Assembly: GCA_016946835.1 (NCBI GenBank)
Contig: JACVTC010000069.1
Location: 137,501-195,000, forward strand
Length of the DNA: 57,500 nucleotides
Direction: 5' to 3'
From: Neocallimastix lanati (nom. inval.)
Lineage: Eukaryota > Neocallimastigomycota > Neocallimastigomycetes > Neocallimastigales > Neocallimastigaceae
Shown here piece after piece: positions 1 through 14,150 of this stretch (positions are counted from its first letter, which is position 1; every line of letters starts with the position of its first letter). Under the pieces are notes generated by a model. That model saw only the letters and a program-made list of their open reading frames with translations, had not been told where the DNA came from and did no database searches. A program made the position numbers and the translations under genes.

Positions 1-1597
1 GACTTATCTGGGAATGGTTTATTACAAGTCTTTTTTGTATTTATTAATAATATAAAAAAAATATAATAATTTAATTTATATTTTTATTAACATTTTTTTT
101 ATCATACTTTTTAACTTTTTTATTAATATCGTTTGTTTATTGAAATATACTTACAATACATGAGAAGCAAGCTTTGTGATATTTATTACCTAAAGCACAA
201 ACAGTTTCACCCTTAATTGGTTTTTGACATTTCTTACATTTTGGTGCAAATAACATAACGTAATCCTTAGCACAATATACATGACCATTCTTTGGATGAG
301 CTTTGCCCTTAATTGGGTTTCCACTTTATTAATCATAATTATGATTAGATTATATTTAATTTTTATAATTATTAGTTTATATTACAAATTTTAAATACGT
401 TAGTATTAATAATTATTTGTTTATACTATCAAAACATTTTTTTCATAATTATTATCTTTATTTTTATTATTATTTTTTTTTTATTTTTTATTTTTTTTTA
501 TTTTGATATTAAAAATAATTAAAAAATTTTTATTATTATTTTTTTTTATTTTTTATTTTTTTTTTATTTTGATATTAAAAATAATTAAAAAATAATATAA
601 TTAAAAATAATATTTTATTATAATATTATTAAATTACTTACCATGAGTAACAAATTTGTTCTCCACCATCTTTATTATCATTATTTATATTCATATCTCC
701 CATTTTTTTGTTTATATCATCAACATTATCTTTTGGTGGTGGAACATCTCTGGTATTATCATTGTAGCGACTGTCATCATAACGACTGTCGTAGCGGCTA
801 TCTCTATAATTGTCATCATATCTGCTATCGTAACGACTGTCTCTGTAATTGTCATTGTATCTACTATCATCATAACGACTGTCATAACGACTATCTCTGT
901 AGTTATCATCGTATCTGCTATCGTCGTAGCGACTGTCATCATATCTACTATCGTCGTAACGACTGTCATCATAACGACTATCGTCATAGTTTCTTGATGA
1001 ATCACCTCTTGGTGGATCTTGGGATTCACCTCTTGGTGGATCATTATAATCATCATCATCATAGTAGGCATTGAATTCAGAGACAGATTCTCTTGGATTA
1101 CTGGTATTTTTGTATCCTCCTTTATCATCATAACGGCTGTCATCATAACGACTATCGTCATAACGACTGTCATCATAACGGCTATCATAACGACTATCAT
1201 CATAACGACTATCATAACGACTATCGTCATAACGGCTATCATCATAACGACTATCGTCATAACGGCTATCATCATAACGGCTATCATCATAACGGCTATC
1301 ATCATAACGACTGTCGTCGTATCTACTATTTCCTCTGTCGTCATAGTATTGACTATCATCATAGTATTGACTATCGTATCTACCATTTGCGCTCTTACGC
1401 TTATCATCGTAGTATTGACTATCATCATAATATTGACTATCATCATAGTATCTACTATCATTACCATTACCCTTATCATTGTAATATTTACTGTCATCAT
1501 AGTATCTACTATCATACTTGTCTCCACCTTTACCACCTTTATTGTCGTAGTATTTACTATCGTCGTAATAGTATGAATCGTCGTTCTTTCCAGCCAT
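1..1597 (-). CDS. LIM-domain protein with long YDDSR-repeat N-terminus (5' part; runs off the window)
   Basis: Exons on the minus strand: 1597-642, 323-155 and 29-1 (continues beyond the window). Introns are GT-AG (GTAAGT donors; AAAG acceptors), and phases agree. Exon 1 (318 residues) is low-complexity and extremely Tyr/Asp/Ser/Arg-rich, with about 30 copies of a Y-D-D-S-R type pentapeptide and two PPRGESQD/PPRGDSS motifs. Exon 2 begins within a Cys codon and gives CYSCGNPIKGKAHPKNGHVYC, then CKKCQKPIKGETVCALGNKYHKACFSC with exon 3 adding ITCNKPFPDKS. The second block is a normal LIM zinc-binding start (CxxC, HxxCxxC). The first has the opening CxxC and the closing YCxxDY of a LIM domain but lacks the central HxxCxxC part, so it looks shortened. 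LIM domains mediate protein-protein contacts, often at actin or in the nucleus; the repeat tail is probably disordered. The start is the only Met in frame before the repeats. Specific function is not recognisable. Confidence 0.85.
461..597. repeat. Tandem duplication of about 66 bp in LIM-gene intron 1
   Basis: Two near-identical T-rich copies, each ending in the gatattaaaaataattaaaa stretch (starting at 505 and 571), lie inside intron 1 (324-641) of the LIM gene. Confidence 0.7.
704..1510 (-). repeat. Coding 15-bp minisatellite (YDDSR pentapeptide repeat) in LIM-gene exon 1
   Basis: The minus-strand coding sequence is a run of imperfect 15-bp units, each coding Tyr-Asp-Asp-Ser-Arg, with YDSR and YNDNYRDSR variants and a non-repeat break near 1010-1110. 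The units differ mostly by synonymous changes (GAT/GAC, CGT/AGA), so expansion is not extremely recent. Confidence 0.85.
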
Positions 1598-4940
<3,343 letters not shown>

Positions 4941-5115
4941 TGTTAATATATTTGAATATAAAATTACAATACATGATTTATATTAATAAAATGTAACATA
5001 ACTTATACATTAGCCACAATTTAATAGGATAAAAGCAATTTAGAATAATTAAGTGCTAGTAACTCTTTATCATAAAATTTATATAAATAAAGTTGACATA
5101 AAAATAATATTAACA
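4941..5115 (+). repeat. 5' LTR of the TRIM-like element
   Basis: Begins TGTTAATATATTTGAATAT and ends near TTAACA. It is much diverged from the 3' copy, with several small indels, so the insertion is old. Confidence 0.6.
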
Positions 5116-5524
5116 GATTAAGAGTCTCATCAAACTCTTAAAACGATTCTTTGAAAGAGAATTATATGTCGGACATATGATTATATCAAAGAAAATAAAT
5201 TGGAAACTTGATCGAACATTTGAAATGATCAAGATTGCAAAACTGAAGAAGTGCGTAAGGATCGATAAAAGAGAATTATCTCATGTAAAAGTGAAAAAAA
5301 AAAAAAAAAAAACTCCAAACATATAGTAAAACAAATTAATAGAGAAAAACAATGATTTATGCTTAAATATATATTAGAACAAATTATGAATTCTCATATG
5401 CTACTGATACTCTTAATGGAAATCATAATAGTAGCAGTACAATATTAATTAATAATTAAAAAATCTTTTGAATATTATTGATCCTATTTTATTAAAAAAT
5501 AAATATAATATCTCTAAATGAGCT

Positions 5525-5765
5525 AATACCCAAGTGGTTGTCAAAAATAAACAAGGGGAGTAAAACCAAAGAGTTGCCACAAAATTGAATTAAAATAACA
5601 TAAATCCTAACGAGTAGTAATAAATATAATTTTTAAATGGCGTGAGACCTAAAAAGTATTCATATAACACCCTTTAAAAGGTGTAAATCCAAAAGAGTAG
5701 CTAAATGCATGATCATGAGTATAAATATGGTGTAAAATATTAAATTTAAACTATACTAAGGTTTA
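5525..5765 (+). repeat. Diverged minisatellite inside the LTR element
   Basis: About six degenerate copies of a 30-45 bp unit built on a GGYGTRARACCYAAAGAGTRG-like core (copies near 5528, 5558, 5605, 5640, 5680 and 5728). Each copy carries one or two stop codons in every frame, so the array is non-coding. Confidence 0.5.
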
Positions 5766-5979
5766 AACGTTCAACCACAAAACGTAATAATATTTCAAGG
5801 TTAATATAAAAAGTTTCAATTAAATAAATAATAATATGAGTTAAATGTTTAAAATCTCAATTAATGAAATTTTATAAAAGATAATTCAATTTTATAAAAA
5901 TTGATAATTTAAAATAATAGTAATGCACACATATTTACCAATAAACCAAATTATTACTATTACTAGGTTTAAGGGGGAA

Positions 5980-6186
5980 TGTTGGAGTATGTGAAATATA
6001 TGAAAACTAAGCTTCAAATGTATTGATTAATATTGTGTAATGTAATTAATATATACGCCACAATGTATTAATATAAAATCATTTAATTTTCAAATAATTA
6101 AATACTAGTTAACTTCTTTATCATAAAATATGTTTGACACAATTATAAACCCTAAATTCCTGACATAACACTCAATAAAAATTTCA
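5980..6186 (+). repeat. 3' LTR of the TRIM-like element
   Basis: Begins TGTTGGAGTATGTGAAATAT immediately after the polypurine tract. The 3' end is uncertain (6170-6186, both candidates end in CA). Confidence 0.6.
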
Positions 6187-7036
6187 ATGGATTTGTACTA
6201 CATTTAATTTAATTTCTTTTCAATATACTTTTTTTTTTTTAGTACAATCCAAATAAAGAAAATCTATATTTTTAATTTATTTTTTTTTTATTTTTATTTT
6301 TTGTTTTTTGTTTTTTTAAAAAACCTTATAATGAAAGATATTTTAAAAAAAAAACTAAATTATTTATAATACTTTATATGTAAAATTAAAAGTTTATTAT
6401 TTAATGAATTGAAGAATTATTTTGAAAAATATACACATTTTATGATAAACATTTCTGTTTATTAATATGACTTTCTCATTCGAGTATCTGCTTTTAATTA
6501 AGTAGTAACTATTAAATATATTCGAATAAATTTGTTAAGTATGTATTGATATTTATAACCCTGAATATAAAAATATACTTTTTAAGGGACCATTAACTTC
6601 TAGTTACTCATATTAATTTACTTTTACAATAAACTTTAAGTTAATATCGTCCAAATTAATTATCTATCATTATTGTAAATTAACCGTTACCTTGAAATAA
6701 TAGTGTTATTGTATTTTCTGTTAGAATAAGTATTAATATTAACCATAACCCATTAATATTTAATATATTTTATAATTTTCTTCTCTCTTCATTAATAATT
6801 GTACTTTTTAAAAGTAAGTATTAAAAGTAAGTATGAAAATTTAATTGAGTTGTGTGATTTTAAATAGTTGGTATAGTAAGTAAAATTATCAAATTTAGGT
6901 TTTCAATTTATTTTCTTTGTCATGATATTTTGTTAAACATATGATTCTTTTTCAAAAGAAATCACATTTAAGAATTAAATGATTTTCTTAATCTTTTTTA
7001 TATATTTTATGTATTAATACTTTAAATTTCATTTTT
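6187..7036. other. Intergenic A+T-rich spacer; no gene seen
   Basis: Mixed A+T sequence without long frames or clear repeats. It separates the LTR element from the 3' end of the ankyrin pseudogene. Confidence 0.5.
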
Positions 7037-8050
7037 TAATATCTTTATCTATTAAAGATAAATTATTACTATTATTATCAGTATCAATATAATTATCTTC
7101 CATTTCTTCACATAACTTAATCAAGTTTTTATTATATTTTTTAAAAATCTATATATATATATTTTTTTTATTTAAATAGATCCATGAATTCATATTTTCA
7201 AGTTTAGATTTCATTATTTCATTATTATCATCATTACCATTATCATCATTAAAACTAATTAAACTTACTTCTTCAGTTAATAATACACTTTTATTAAATA
7301 AATATCTTGCAATATTCAAATGACTATTCTTACATGTTATTTTAAAGTAATTAATATAATCATTTTTAATTTTTAATAACTTACTTTCTTTATTAAACAT
7401 ACACATTGCGATATCATAATGATTAATAATAAAAGCAATCTTTACTAAATCAAAAAATTATGTAATTCTTCAAACAGATATTAATATCATTTTTAATTAA
7501 ATATTTCATGTCAACGGTATTATTAATTCTAGAAGGAAGAATTAATGTATTTTCTCCATCAGTATTTCTTGCTTCATTTATATATACACCATTTTCAGCA
7601 AAATACTTTATCATTTCTTTATTATTAAATCATTTACTCCAATGCTATTCCATTCTATTTTCAATCAAAAAAAAATTTTATGGCACCATTGTTTCTTAAA
7701 AATAATGAAAATTTTATCAAGTTAGTTTCCAAGATCTTAAAAACTATATTAATACCTTTGCTAATTAAATATTTTACAATTTCCAAAAGGTTAAAATTAA
7801 TAATTTTTTATAATGCATTTCTATGGCTTACATATATTGTATTAATATTAATTTTATTTTTAATAAATAACTTAATAATATTAAAATATCCATTTGTTAT
7901 AACAATTGATAATACATTGTCTTTATCATTATTTATGTCATTTTTATTAATACCCTCTTCAATTACATATTTTATTATATTATAATAAAAAAGTTACTGT
8001 CATTAATACATTATTTTCATTATGATATTACGTTATTTGAGGACAAAACT
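7037..8050 (-). pseudogene. Ankyrin-repeat protein pseudogene
   Basis: Minus-strand conceptual translation gives a succession of ankyrin-like repeats broken by stops and frameshifts. From the 5' side: HNENNVLMTVTF (about 8030), DNVLSIVITNGYFNIIKLFI (about 7925-7865), LEIVKYLISKGIN (about 7790), NTDGENTLILPSRINNTVDM (about 7570-7500), and FKITCKNSHLNIARYLFNKS (about 7340-7290). It ends in an acidic tail with stop near 7037. In-frame stops occur (near 7815 and at 7151-7149), and A/T homopolymers near 7670 shift the frame. The consensus N-G-[NY]-x-x-[IV]-[IV]-K-[YL]-L-[IF] is kept, which is how the family is recognised. Plus-strand frames here (7508-7985) are hydrophobic antisense shadows. The lesions could in part be unrecognised introns, but several lie in the middle of repeats. 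Confidence 0.75.
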
Positions 8051-10105
8051 GTCTCAATATCTCATAACATGTTTTTTATAAAATATATAAATATATATAT
8101 ATTTGTGTAAGATTAATGTTCTTAAAAATGTAGAGTATTTAGAAAAAAAAAGTTAAAATAATAATAATAATAATACTAAAAATATATATATATATATTTA
8201 TTTTATAAATATGAATTTGAAAATAACTTCATATTTTATCTATTTTAATCAAAATTTATTCAATAAATATGACCTGTAGTAACAATTAAGAAGGTAATAA
8301 TACAATAGTATAATTTTAATATAAAAATTTAAGAATTTGTATTTTGTATTCCAAAATATTAATTCAATTTTAATTTTTAATTATTGATTATAGTAAATGA
8401 AAGATAATAACAATTTTAAGCTTATCATTATTTCTTATTACTTGATACAAATAAAAAAAAAAAAATACGCTATTATTAAATAAGTTATTAATTTCCTAAA
8501 TTTATAAAAAGTACTTTAATAATAAATTGAAATACCAAATATATATTTAATTTTTTAAATTTAATTGAATTTTTAAATATCCTTTTTTTTTTTTTTTTAT
8601 TAAATATAGTTTGGTAAATAAGTATTCTAATTAAAGTTTTTTTTTAAAGAAAAATAAAAAATAATTCCAAAATTCCATAAAGTTTAATAATAATTCATTA
8701 TTTTAATTTTAATTTTTTTTTATTGTACAAATTTACAATCTATATATTATATATATTATATATATTTTATTTATAGAATATATTACATTACTATCTAATC
8801 TATATTCAATTTAATTTAAATAAAATTTTTCATATCATTTAAATTAATGGAAAATATATTTATAAATATCTATAATTATTTATATGAACTTTATTTTCTA
8901 TTTTTGATGTATAGTTTTTTAATTAACATTTGAAAAAAAAAAATCACATATTAAATTATAACATTAGTACATATTATTTATTAGTTATTATTCATTAAAT
9001 ATACTTTTATTATATATATACACAAATTTAAACTTATTTCATTTATTCAATTAAAATAAAAAAAAAGTTATATATATATTTAACCATAATAATTAAATAA
9101 TATTTATTATTTATTATTTAAATATATTTTTATTTCTAAGTTTTTAAACAAAAATTAAACATAATATACGATCCAGTAAAATTAAAAGACTAATAAGAGA
9201 TTATAATATTTATGTTTTTTTTTTTTTTTTGGTAAAAACCAGAATTAAAATATTAAAAATTAATAATATATTAATGCATACCATAAGGGAAAATAAAAAT
9301 TATTAATATAATAATTAAAAATAAATATTATAAAAATAATAATAAAAATAAATATCATTTGAAAATAATATATAAATAAATTAAAAAAATTTTTTTTTTT
9401 TTTTTTTTTTTTAATTTTATAATCCTATATATATATGGTTATCTACGATAAATATATGAATTACAACATATATTTATTAAATTTTTTTAATTAACCTTTT
9501 ATATTTATTTCTATATTTTTAAATATTTTATATTATCCTTATATCTATCTATCAATAAATATATTTTTTTAAAATTTAATAAAGTTAATTTTAATAAAAT
9601 TTTTAATCTAAATTAAATAGTTTAGGTGATTTAAAATTTAATATTTAATTTCGTTAAATTGTAAATAATTATTAACATTATTATTTTATTAATTTTTTTT
9701 TATTTTTTATTTTTTTTTTATTTTTTTTTTTTTGTATTGTTTTTGGTCTATAGGACTTTAAAAGTCATTAAATATTAATTTTATATTAAAATTATCATAT
9801 TTTCATTACTTTGTGCTATTTATTATAAAATAATAAATAAAGGTAAATGAGTGATATAAAACATAAAATGCTATATATTATAAAAAGAAAAACAAGAAGT
9901 AATTGAATGTTTTAGAAAAAAAAATAGTTGGTATTAAGTATAATATATATATAAAGGAATAAAAATAATTATCAAATTAATAAAATTAATAATAATAATA
10001 ATAATTAATTAATAAAATTAAAATGAAAATAAATTTTATAAAATTAAATTTGAAATTTCTAATTTATTAACAATACTTTTTATTATTATTATTATTATTA
10101 TTGAA

Positions 10106-10139
<34 letters not shown>

Positions 10140-10142
10140 GAA

Positions 10143-10179
<37 letters not shown>

Positions 10180-10182
10180 GAA

Positions 10183-10213
<31 letters not shown>

Positions 10214-10270
10214 GAATATTATTATTATTATTATTATTATATTATTATTATTATTATTATTATTATTGAA

Positions 10271-10316
<46 letters not shown>

Positions 10317-10386
10317 GAATATTATTATTATGATTATTATTATTTAATTAATAATACCTAATTTATAAATATAAAGAAAACTGGAA
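8051..10386. other. Intergenic A+T-rich spacer upstream of the TrpB-like gene; no gene seen
   Basis: No supported frame on either strand. It contains poly(T)/poly(A) runs (8585, 9390, 9710 regions) and ends in a hierarchical (TTA)n array (10081-10345) 40 bases before the TrpB-like start. The promoter and 5' UTR of that gene must lie here. Confidence 0.55.
10081..10345 (+). repeat. Hierarchical (TTA)n array with regular TTGAA interruptions
   Basis: Runs of ATT are interrupted six times by TTGAATA, with the G at 10103, 10140, 10180, 10214, 10268 and 10317 (spacings 37, 40, 34, 54 and 49). The pattern implies that a unit of about 35-50 bp was itself duplicated. Confidence 0.85.
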
Positions 10387-12168
10387 ATGGAAGGAGACCA
10401 GGTCCCAGATATTGTCAAAAAGATGTTTCCAAATGGTCCACCACCATCCTTAAAAGAAAAATATCCAAATGGTCCACCACCAGAAATTCTTGCTTTGATG
10501 ATGAAGGGTAAACAATCTGCTGAAGGGCCAGCTGGAAATGAAGCACCAAAGGGAGAAACTCAAGCTCCACCAGAGGTTCCAGAATTCCTTAAAAAAATGT
10601 TCCCTAATGGTCCACCAGCACAATTACAAGAAAAGTATCCAAATGGTCCACCACCAGAAATTCTTGCTATGATGATGAAAAATGCTAACTTATCTGAAAC
10701 TGAAAATAAGGAACTTCCAACAAGTGCTGCACCTTCTGCTCCTGCTGGAATTCCAGGTTTACCACCATTCATAACTCCTCAAATGATTATAGAAATGATG
10801 TCTCTCGGTATGAATCCACCAAAGGGTATACTTGAGGGTAAGGAACGTGATGAAAAAGAAAAGATGATTGTTGATATGAAGAATAATCTTTATGGTTATC
10901 AATACAAAGGTAATTTCCCAGATGAAGATGGCTACTTTGGTGTCTTTGGTGGTGTTTGTGATGATAAAGATGAAGCAATTAAATCAAATCCTGGAGCTTT
11001 CATTCAAGCAAATATTGAACTTAGAAGGGTATTAAAGAATTACTTCCCATCAGAACAATTCAAAGAAGATCTTAGAGAACTTCGTAAGAACTTCCAAGGT
11101 CGTCCAACACCACTTTATGAATGTAAGAGAATAGAGGAAATGATTAAAGAGAATAATAATGGTAAATGTGGAAGGATTTTTATTAAACGTGAAGATTGTA
11201 ACCATACTGGCGCTCATAAGATTAATCACTGTATGGCTCAAGGTCTCATGGCAAAATATTTAGGTAAGACTTGTCTTGTTTGTGGTACTGGTGCTGGTCA
11301 ACATGGTTTGGCCGTTGCCACTGCAGCTGCTCACTTTGGCTTTGATTGCAAGGTATTCATGGGTACCAATGATATTGCTAAGGAACATCCAAATGTTTCT
11401 AAGATGAAGGTTCTTGGAGCTGAAGTTATTCCAGTTGACTTTGGTGGTAAGTCACTCAAGGAAGCTAATGATGCTGCTATTGCTTACTTTGGTAAAAATT
11501 CAGATAAAGCTTTCCAATGTGTTGGTTCTGCTGTCGCAGTTCATCCATGGCCATTACTTATTAGAGAATTCCAAAGATGTATTGGTGATGAAGCTCGTGA
11601 ACAACTTTTGGAAAGAACTGGTAGACTTCCAAATCATGTTGTTGCTTGTCTTGGTGGAGGTTCTAATTCTCTTGGTACTTTCACTGCTTTCCTTGATAAC
11701 AAAGATATTAAATTATATCCAGTGGAACCATTAGGTAGAGGTACTAAATTTGGTGATCATGCGGCCTGTTTACTCTATGGTCATCGAGGTGCTTTACATG
11801 GTGCTTACTCTTATGTCTTACAAGATGAAAAGGGTGAATACAAATCTCATTCTGTTGCCAGTGGTCTCTGTTATCCATCCATTGGTCCTGAGCATGCTTT
11901 CTTGAAAGAAATTGAAAGAACTATTCCATGTGGTGCTAATGATCATGAAGCTTTAGAAGCTTTCTTTTTACTTTCTAAGGCTGAAGGTATTATTCCAGCT
12001 CTAGAATCTGCTCATGGTTTCGTTCAAGCTATAAAATTAGCTAAACAATATCCTGATGATATTATTTTATGTAATATTAGTGGTCGTGGTGATAAAGATG
12101 TTGATTATGTTATTGAAAATTATCCAGAATACCTTAAAAAAAAAAAATTTGATATTTTAAAATGTTAA
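10387..12168 (+). CDS. Tryptophan synthase beta-like PLP enzyme with repeated Pro-rich N-terminal extension
   Basis: Single exon, 593 residues. Residues about 165-593 are a full TrpB fold: GYFGVFGG (182-189), GRPTPLYE (238-245), PLP lysine K278 in KREDCNHTGAHKIN, GTGAGQHG (300-307), GGGSNSLG (423-430), PALESAH (537-543) and SGRGDKD (565-571). Canonical TrpB is about 400 residues. The extra 165 N-terminal residues contain two copies (about 6-41 and 64-99) of a KKMFPNGPP...EKYPNGPPPEILA module, then a Pro/Ala-rich linker. Three functional residues differ from the family: the position of Salmonella Glu109 is G300, Arg141 is K332 and Asp305 is C495. The PLP-phosphate loop, Glu350 (E540) and Ser377 (S565) equivalents are kept. 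Fungal tryptophan synthase is normally an alpha-beta fusion, and no alpha part is present here. The lack of introns among intron-rich neighbours fits transfer from a bacterium. PLP binding is near certain; substrate is unknown and tryptophan synthesis is doubtful. Confidence 0.9.
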   Translation: MEGDQVPDIVKKMFPNGPPPSLKEKYPNGPPPEILALMMKGKQSAEGPAGNEAPKGETQAPPEVPEFLKKMFPNGPPAQLQEKYPNGPPPEILAMMMKNANLSETENKELPTSAAPSAPAGIPGLPPFITPQMIIEMMSLGMNPPKGILEGKERDEKEKMIVDMKNNLYGYQYKGNFPDEDGYFGVFGGVCDDKDEAIKSNPGAFIQANIELRRVLKNYFPSEQFKEDLRELRKNFQGRPTPLYECKRIEEMIKENNNGKCGRIFIKREDCNHTGAHKINHCMAQGLMAKYLGKTCLVCGTGAGQHGLAVATAAAHFGFDCKVFMGTNDIAKEHPNVSKMKVLGAEVIPVDFGGKSLKEANDAAIAYFGKNSDKAFQCVGSAVAVHPWPLLIREFQRCIGDEAREQLLERTGRLPNHVVACLGGGSNSLGTFTAFLDNKDIKLYPVEPLGRGTKFGDHAACLLYGHRGALHGAYSYVLQDEKGEYKSHSVASGLCYPSIGPEHAFLKEIERTIPCGANDHEALEAFFLLSKAEGIIPALESAHGFVQAIKLAKQYPDDIILCNISGRGDKDVDYVIENYPEYLKKKKFDILKC

Positions 12169-13068
12169 AATTATAGATAATTCTATTTTTTTTTTTTATA
12201 AATCATTCCTAATTTCTTACTCAAATCATAATATTTAATCTATTCAGTCTATTCAATTATATATATATATATTTATTTATATATATATATTTATTTTATT
12301 TACCATAATTATTATATTATTATTATTATTATTTTTTAAGATTAATCTATCAAACCTATAAAATATATATATATATATATATATATATGAAGATTTGAAG
12401 AAAAATGTGATTTAAAAAAAAAAAAAAAAAAAAACTAATAAAAAATTATTAGAAAATAAATAATAAAATAAATAATATTAATAAATTTTGATTAAAAAAA
12501 AATTTTTTTTTTTTTTGTTAATTTATAATTTTATAATTTTTTTTTTTTTATTTTCATTGTTTTTTTTTTTTAAAGTAATATAATCGAATTAAATATATTA
12601 TATGGTTTATATATATACACGTATAAATGTATTATTTTATATGAAATAAAAGCAATATTTATTATATTTATTATTATTATTATATATATAAACAATATAA
12701 ATGTCAACTATAATGATAATAAATATATATATATATATATAGTATAGATAATATTTAACATAAAAACGTAAATATTTTTTTTTTTTTTTTTTTTTATAAA
12801 AAAAAAAATAATAATACTAATAATAGTAGTAAACCAGAAAATAAATATGTAAATTGTATCATTATAACTATTAACTATTACTAATATTATTATTATTATT
12901 GTGATTATTATTTTTTTTATTGTAATTATTATTATTATTATATAAATATAAAATTAAATTATCAAACATTATAAAATATGTTAGAATATTTAGTTTTATA
13001 TATATATATATATTTTTTTTTCTTTTAAATAATTAATATGATTGATATTATATTTATTTTATTTATTT

Positions 13069-13126
<58 letters not shown>

Positions 13127-13235
13127 TAAAATATTATTATTATTATTATTTTTTTTTTTTTTTCATTTGTTTTATTTTTTTTATTTTACTTTATTTTATT
13201 ATATTTAATTGAATTTTATCTAATTTTATTTTATT
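12169..13235. other. Convergent 3' spacer between the TrpB-like and PH-CLU genes
   Basis: Tail-to-tail spacer made of poly(T), poly(A) and (AT)n tracts, including a poly(T) run of about 50 at 13071-13120. No gene is seen; it must hold both polyadenylation regions. Confidence 0.6.
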
Positions 13236-13939
13236 TTAAGCAAATGTAATATCATCTGATTCAGCTATTTGAACAATGATTCCTAATTCATTAATACTAT
13301 TTTCATCATTATCTTCTAATTTTTGTAATATTTCGTCAATTACAATGACCGGTGTTAAATGTACCAATTTTAATATAACATCTTTAACGGATTCTTGAGA
13401 GTATACTTTGTCACTCTGTCGAACACTTCTCAATATTTCTCTTTGTCTGGTATTAAATAACTTAAATTTAAGTCCAATTAAGGTTCGAATTAAAGTTAAT
13501 AGGGCAACATTTTGTTTACCAAAATCTTTTCTGGATTTTAAATATTTAAAGACTCGTTCGTAACACGAAATGGCAATGAGAATACTTTTTTTAATTTGGG
13601 GAGTAATGACTCCTTGATAATTGGTATAGTTGGCCAAAACCAATTTAGCTAGTTGACGATAAGTATTAATGGTTTGATGATGATATTGTCCAAAACATTT
13701 CTCTTTTAATTTTCTTGCCTCCATACTGTGAACGATGGCTGTGTCAACATCATCTTTTTGGAAATAGGCATCGGCTAGGGTATGATGAGTAATGGCTATA
13801 ACTTCTATATTTTTATCAGCACCAAGACTTTCAAATATTTCAATGGCTTCTAAATATTTTTGGATAGCTTCATCCATTCTCTTCAGAGTTAATAGATAAT
13901 TTCCAAGCTATATTAGGAATTAATACATTGACATTAAAG

Positions 13940-13970
<31 letters not shown>

Positions 13971-14093
13971 TTAAATATGTAATTGTTTTTATTTTAATAA
14001 AGTATTTTTTATTTATATATTTTTTTATTTATTTTTATTTTATCGATTTATTTTAATTATGTTATTTTAATAATTCATTTTTAATGATATAAT

Positions 14094-14150
<57 letters not shown>

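Larger units (their letters stand above)
4941..6186 (+). mobile_element. Degenerate short LTR retroelement (TRIM-like, Ty1/copia-type ends)
   Basis: A polypurine tract (5971-5979, aagggggaa) is followed directly by a terminal sequence starting TGTTGGAGTATGTG, the arrangement at the 3' LTR of copia elements. Upstream, 4941-5115 aligns along its length with 5980-6186: TGTT start, then shared blocks gccacaat (5016 region and 6057 region), ctagt, and ctttatcataaaat (5062 region and 6117 region), and tgacataa near the end. The internal part (about 5116-5970) has no gag, protease, integrase or reverse-transcriptase frame, so this is either a terminal-repeat-in-miniature element or a deleted copy. 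No clear target-site duplication or standard primer-binding site was found. G+C is higher than in the flanks. Confidence 0.7.

Noticed and set aside
7508-7985. Two hydrophobic plus-strand frames resembling membrane proteins
   Set aside because: They are antisense to the ankyrin pseudogene, whose minus-strand reading shows a known repeat family.
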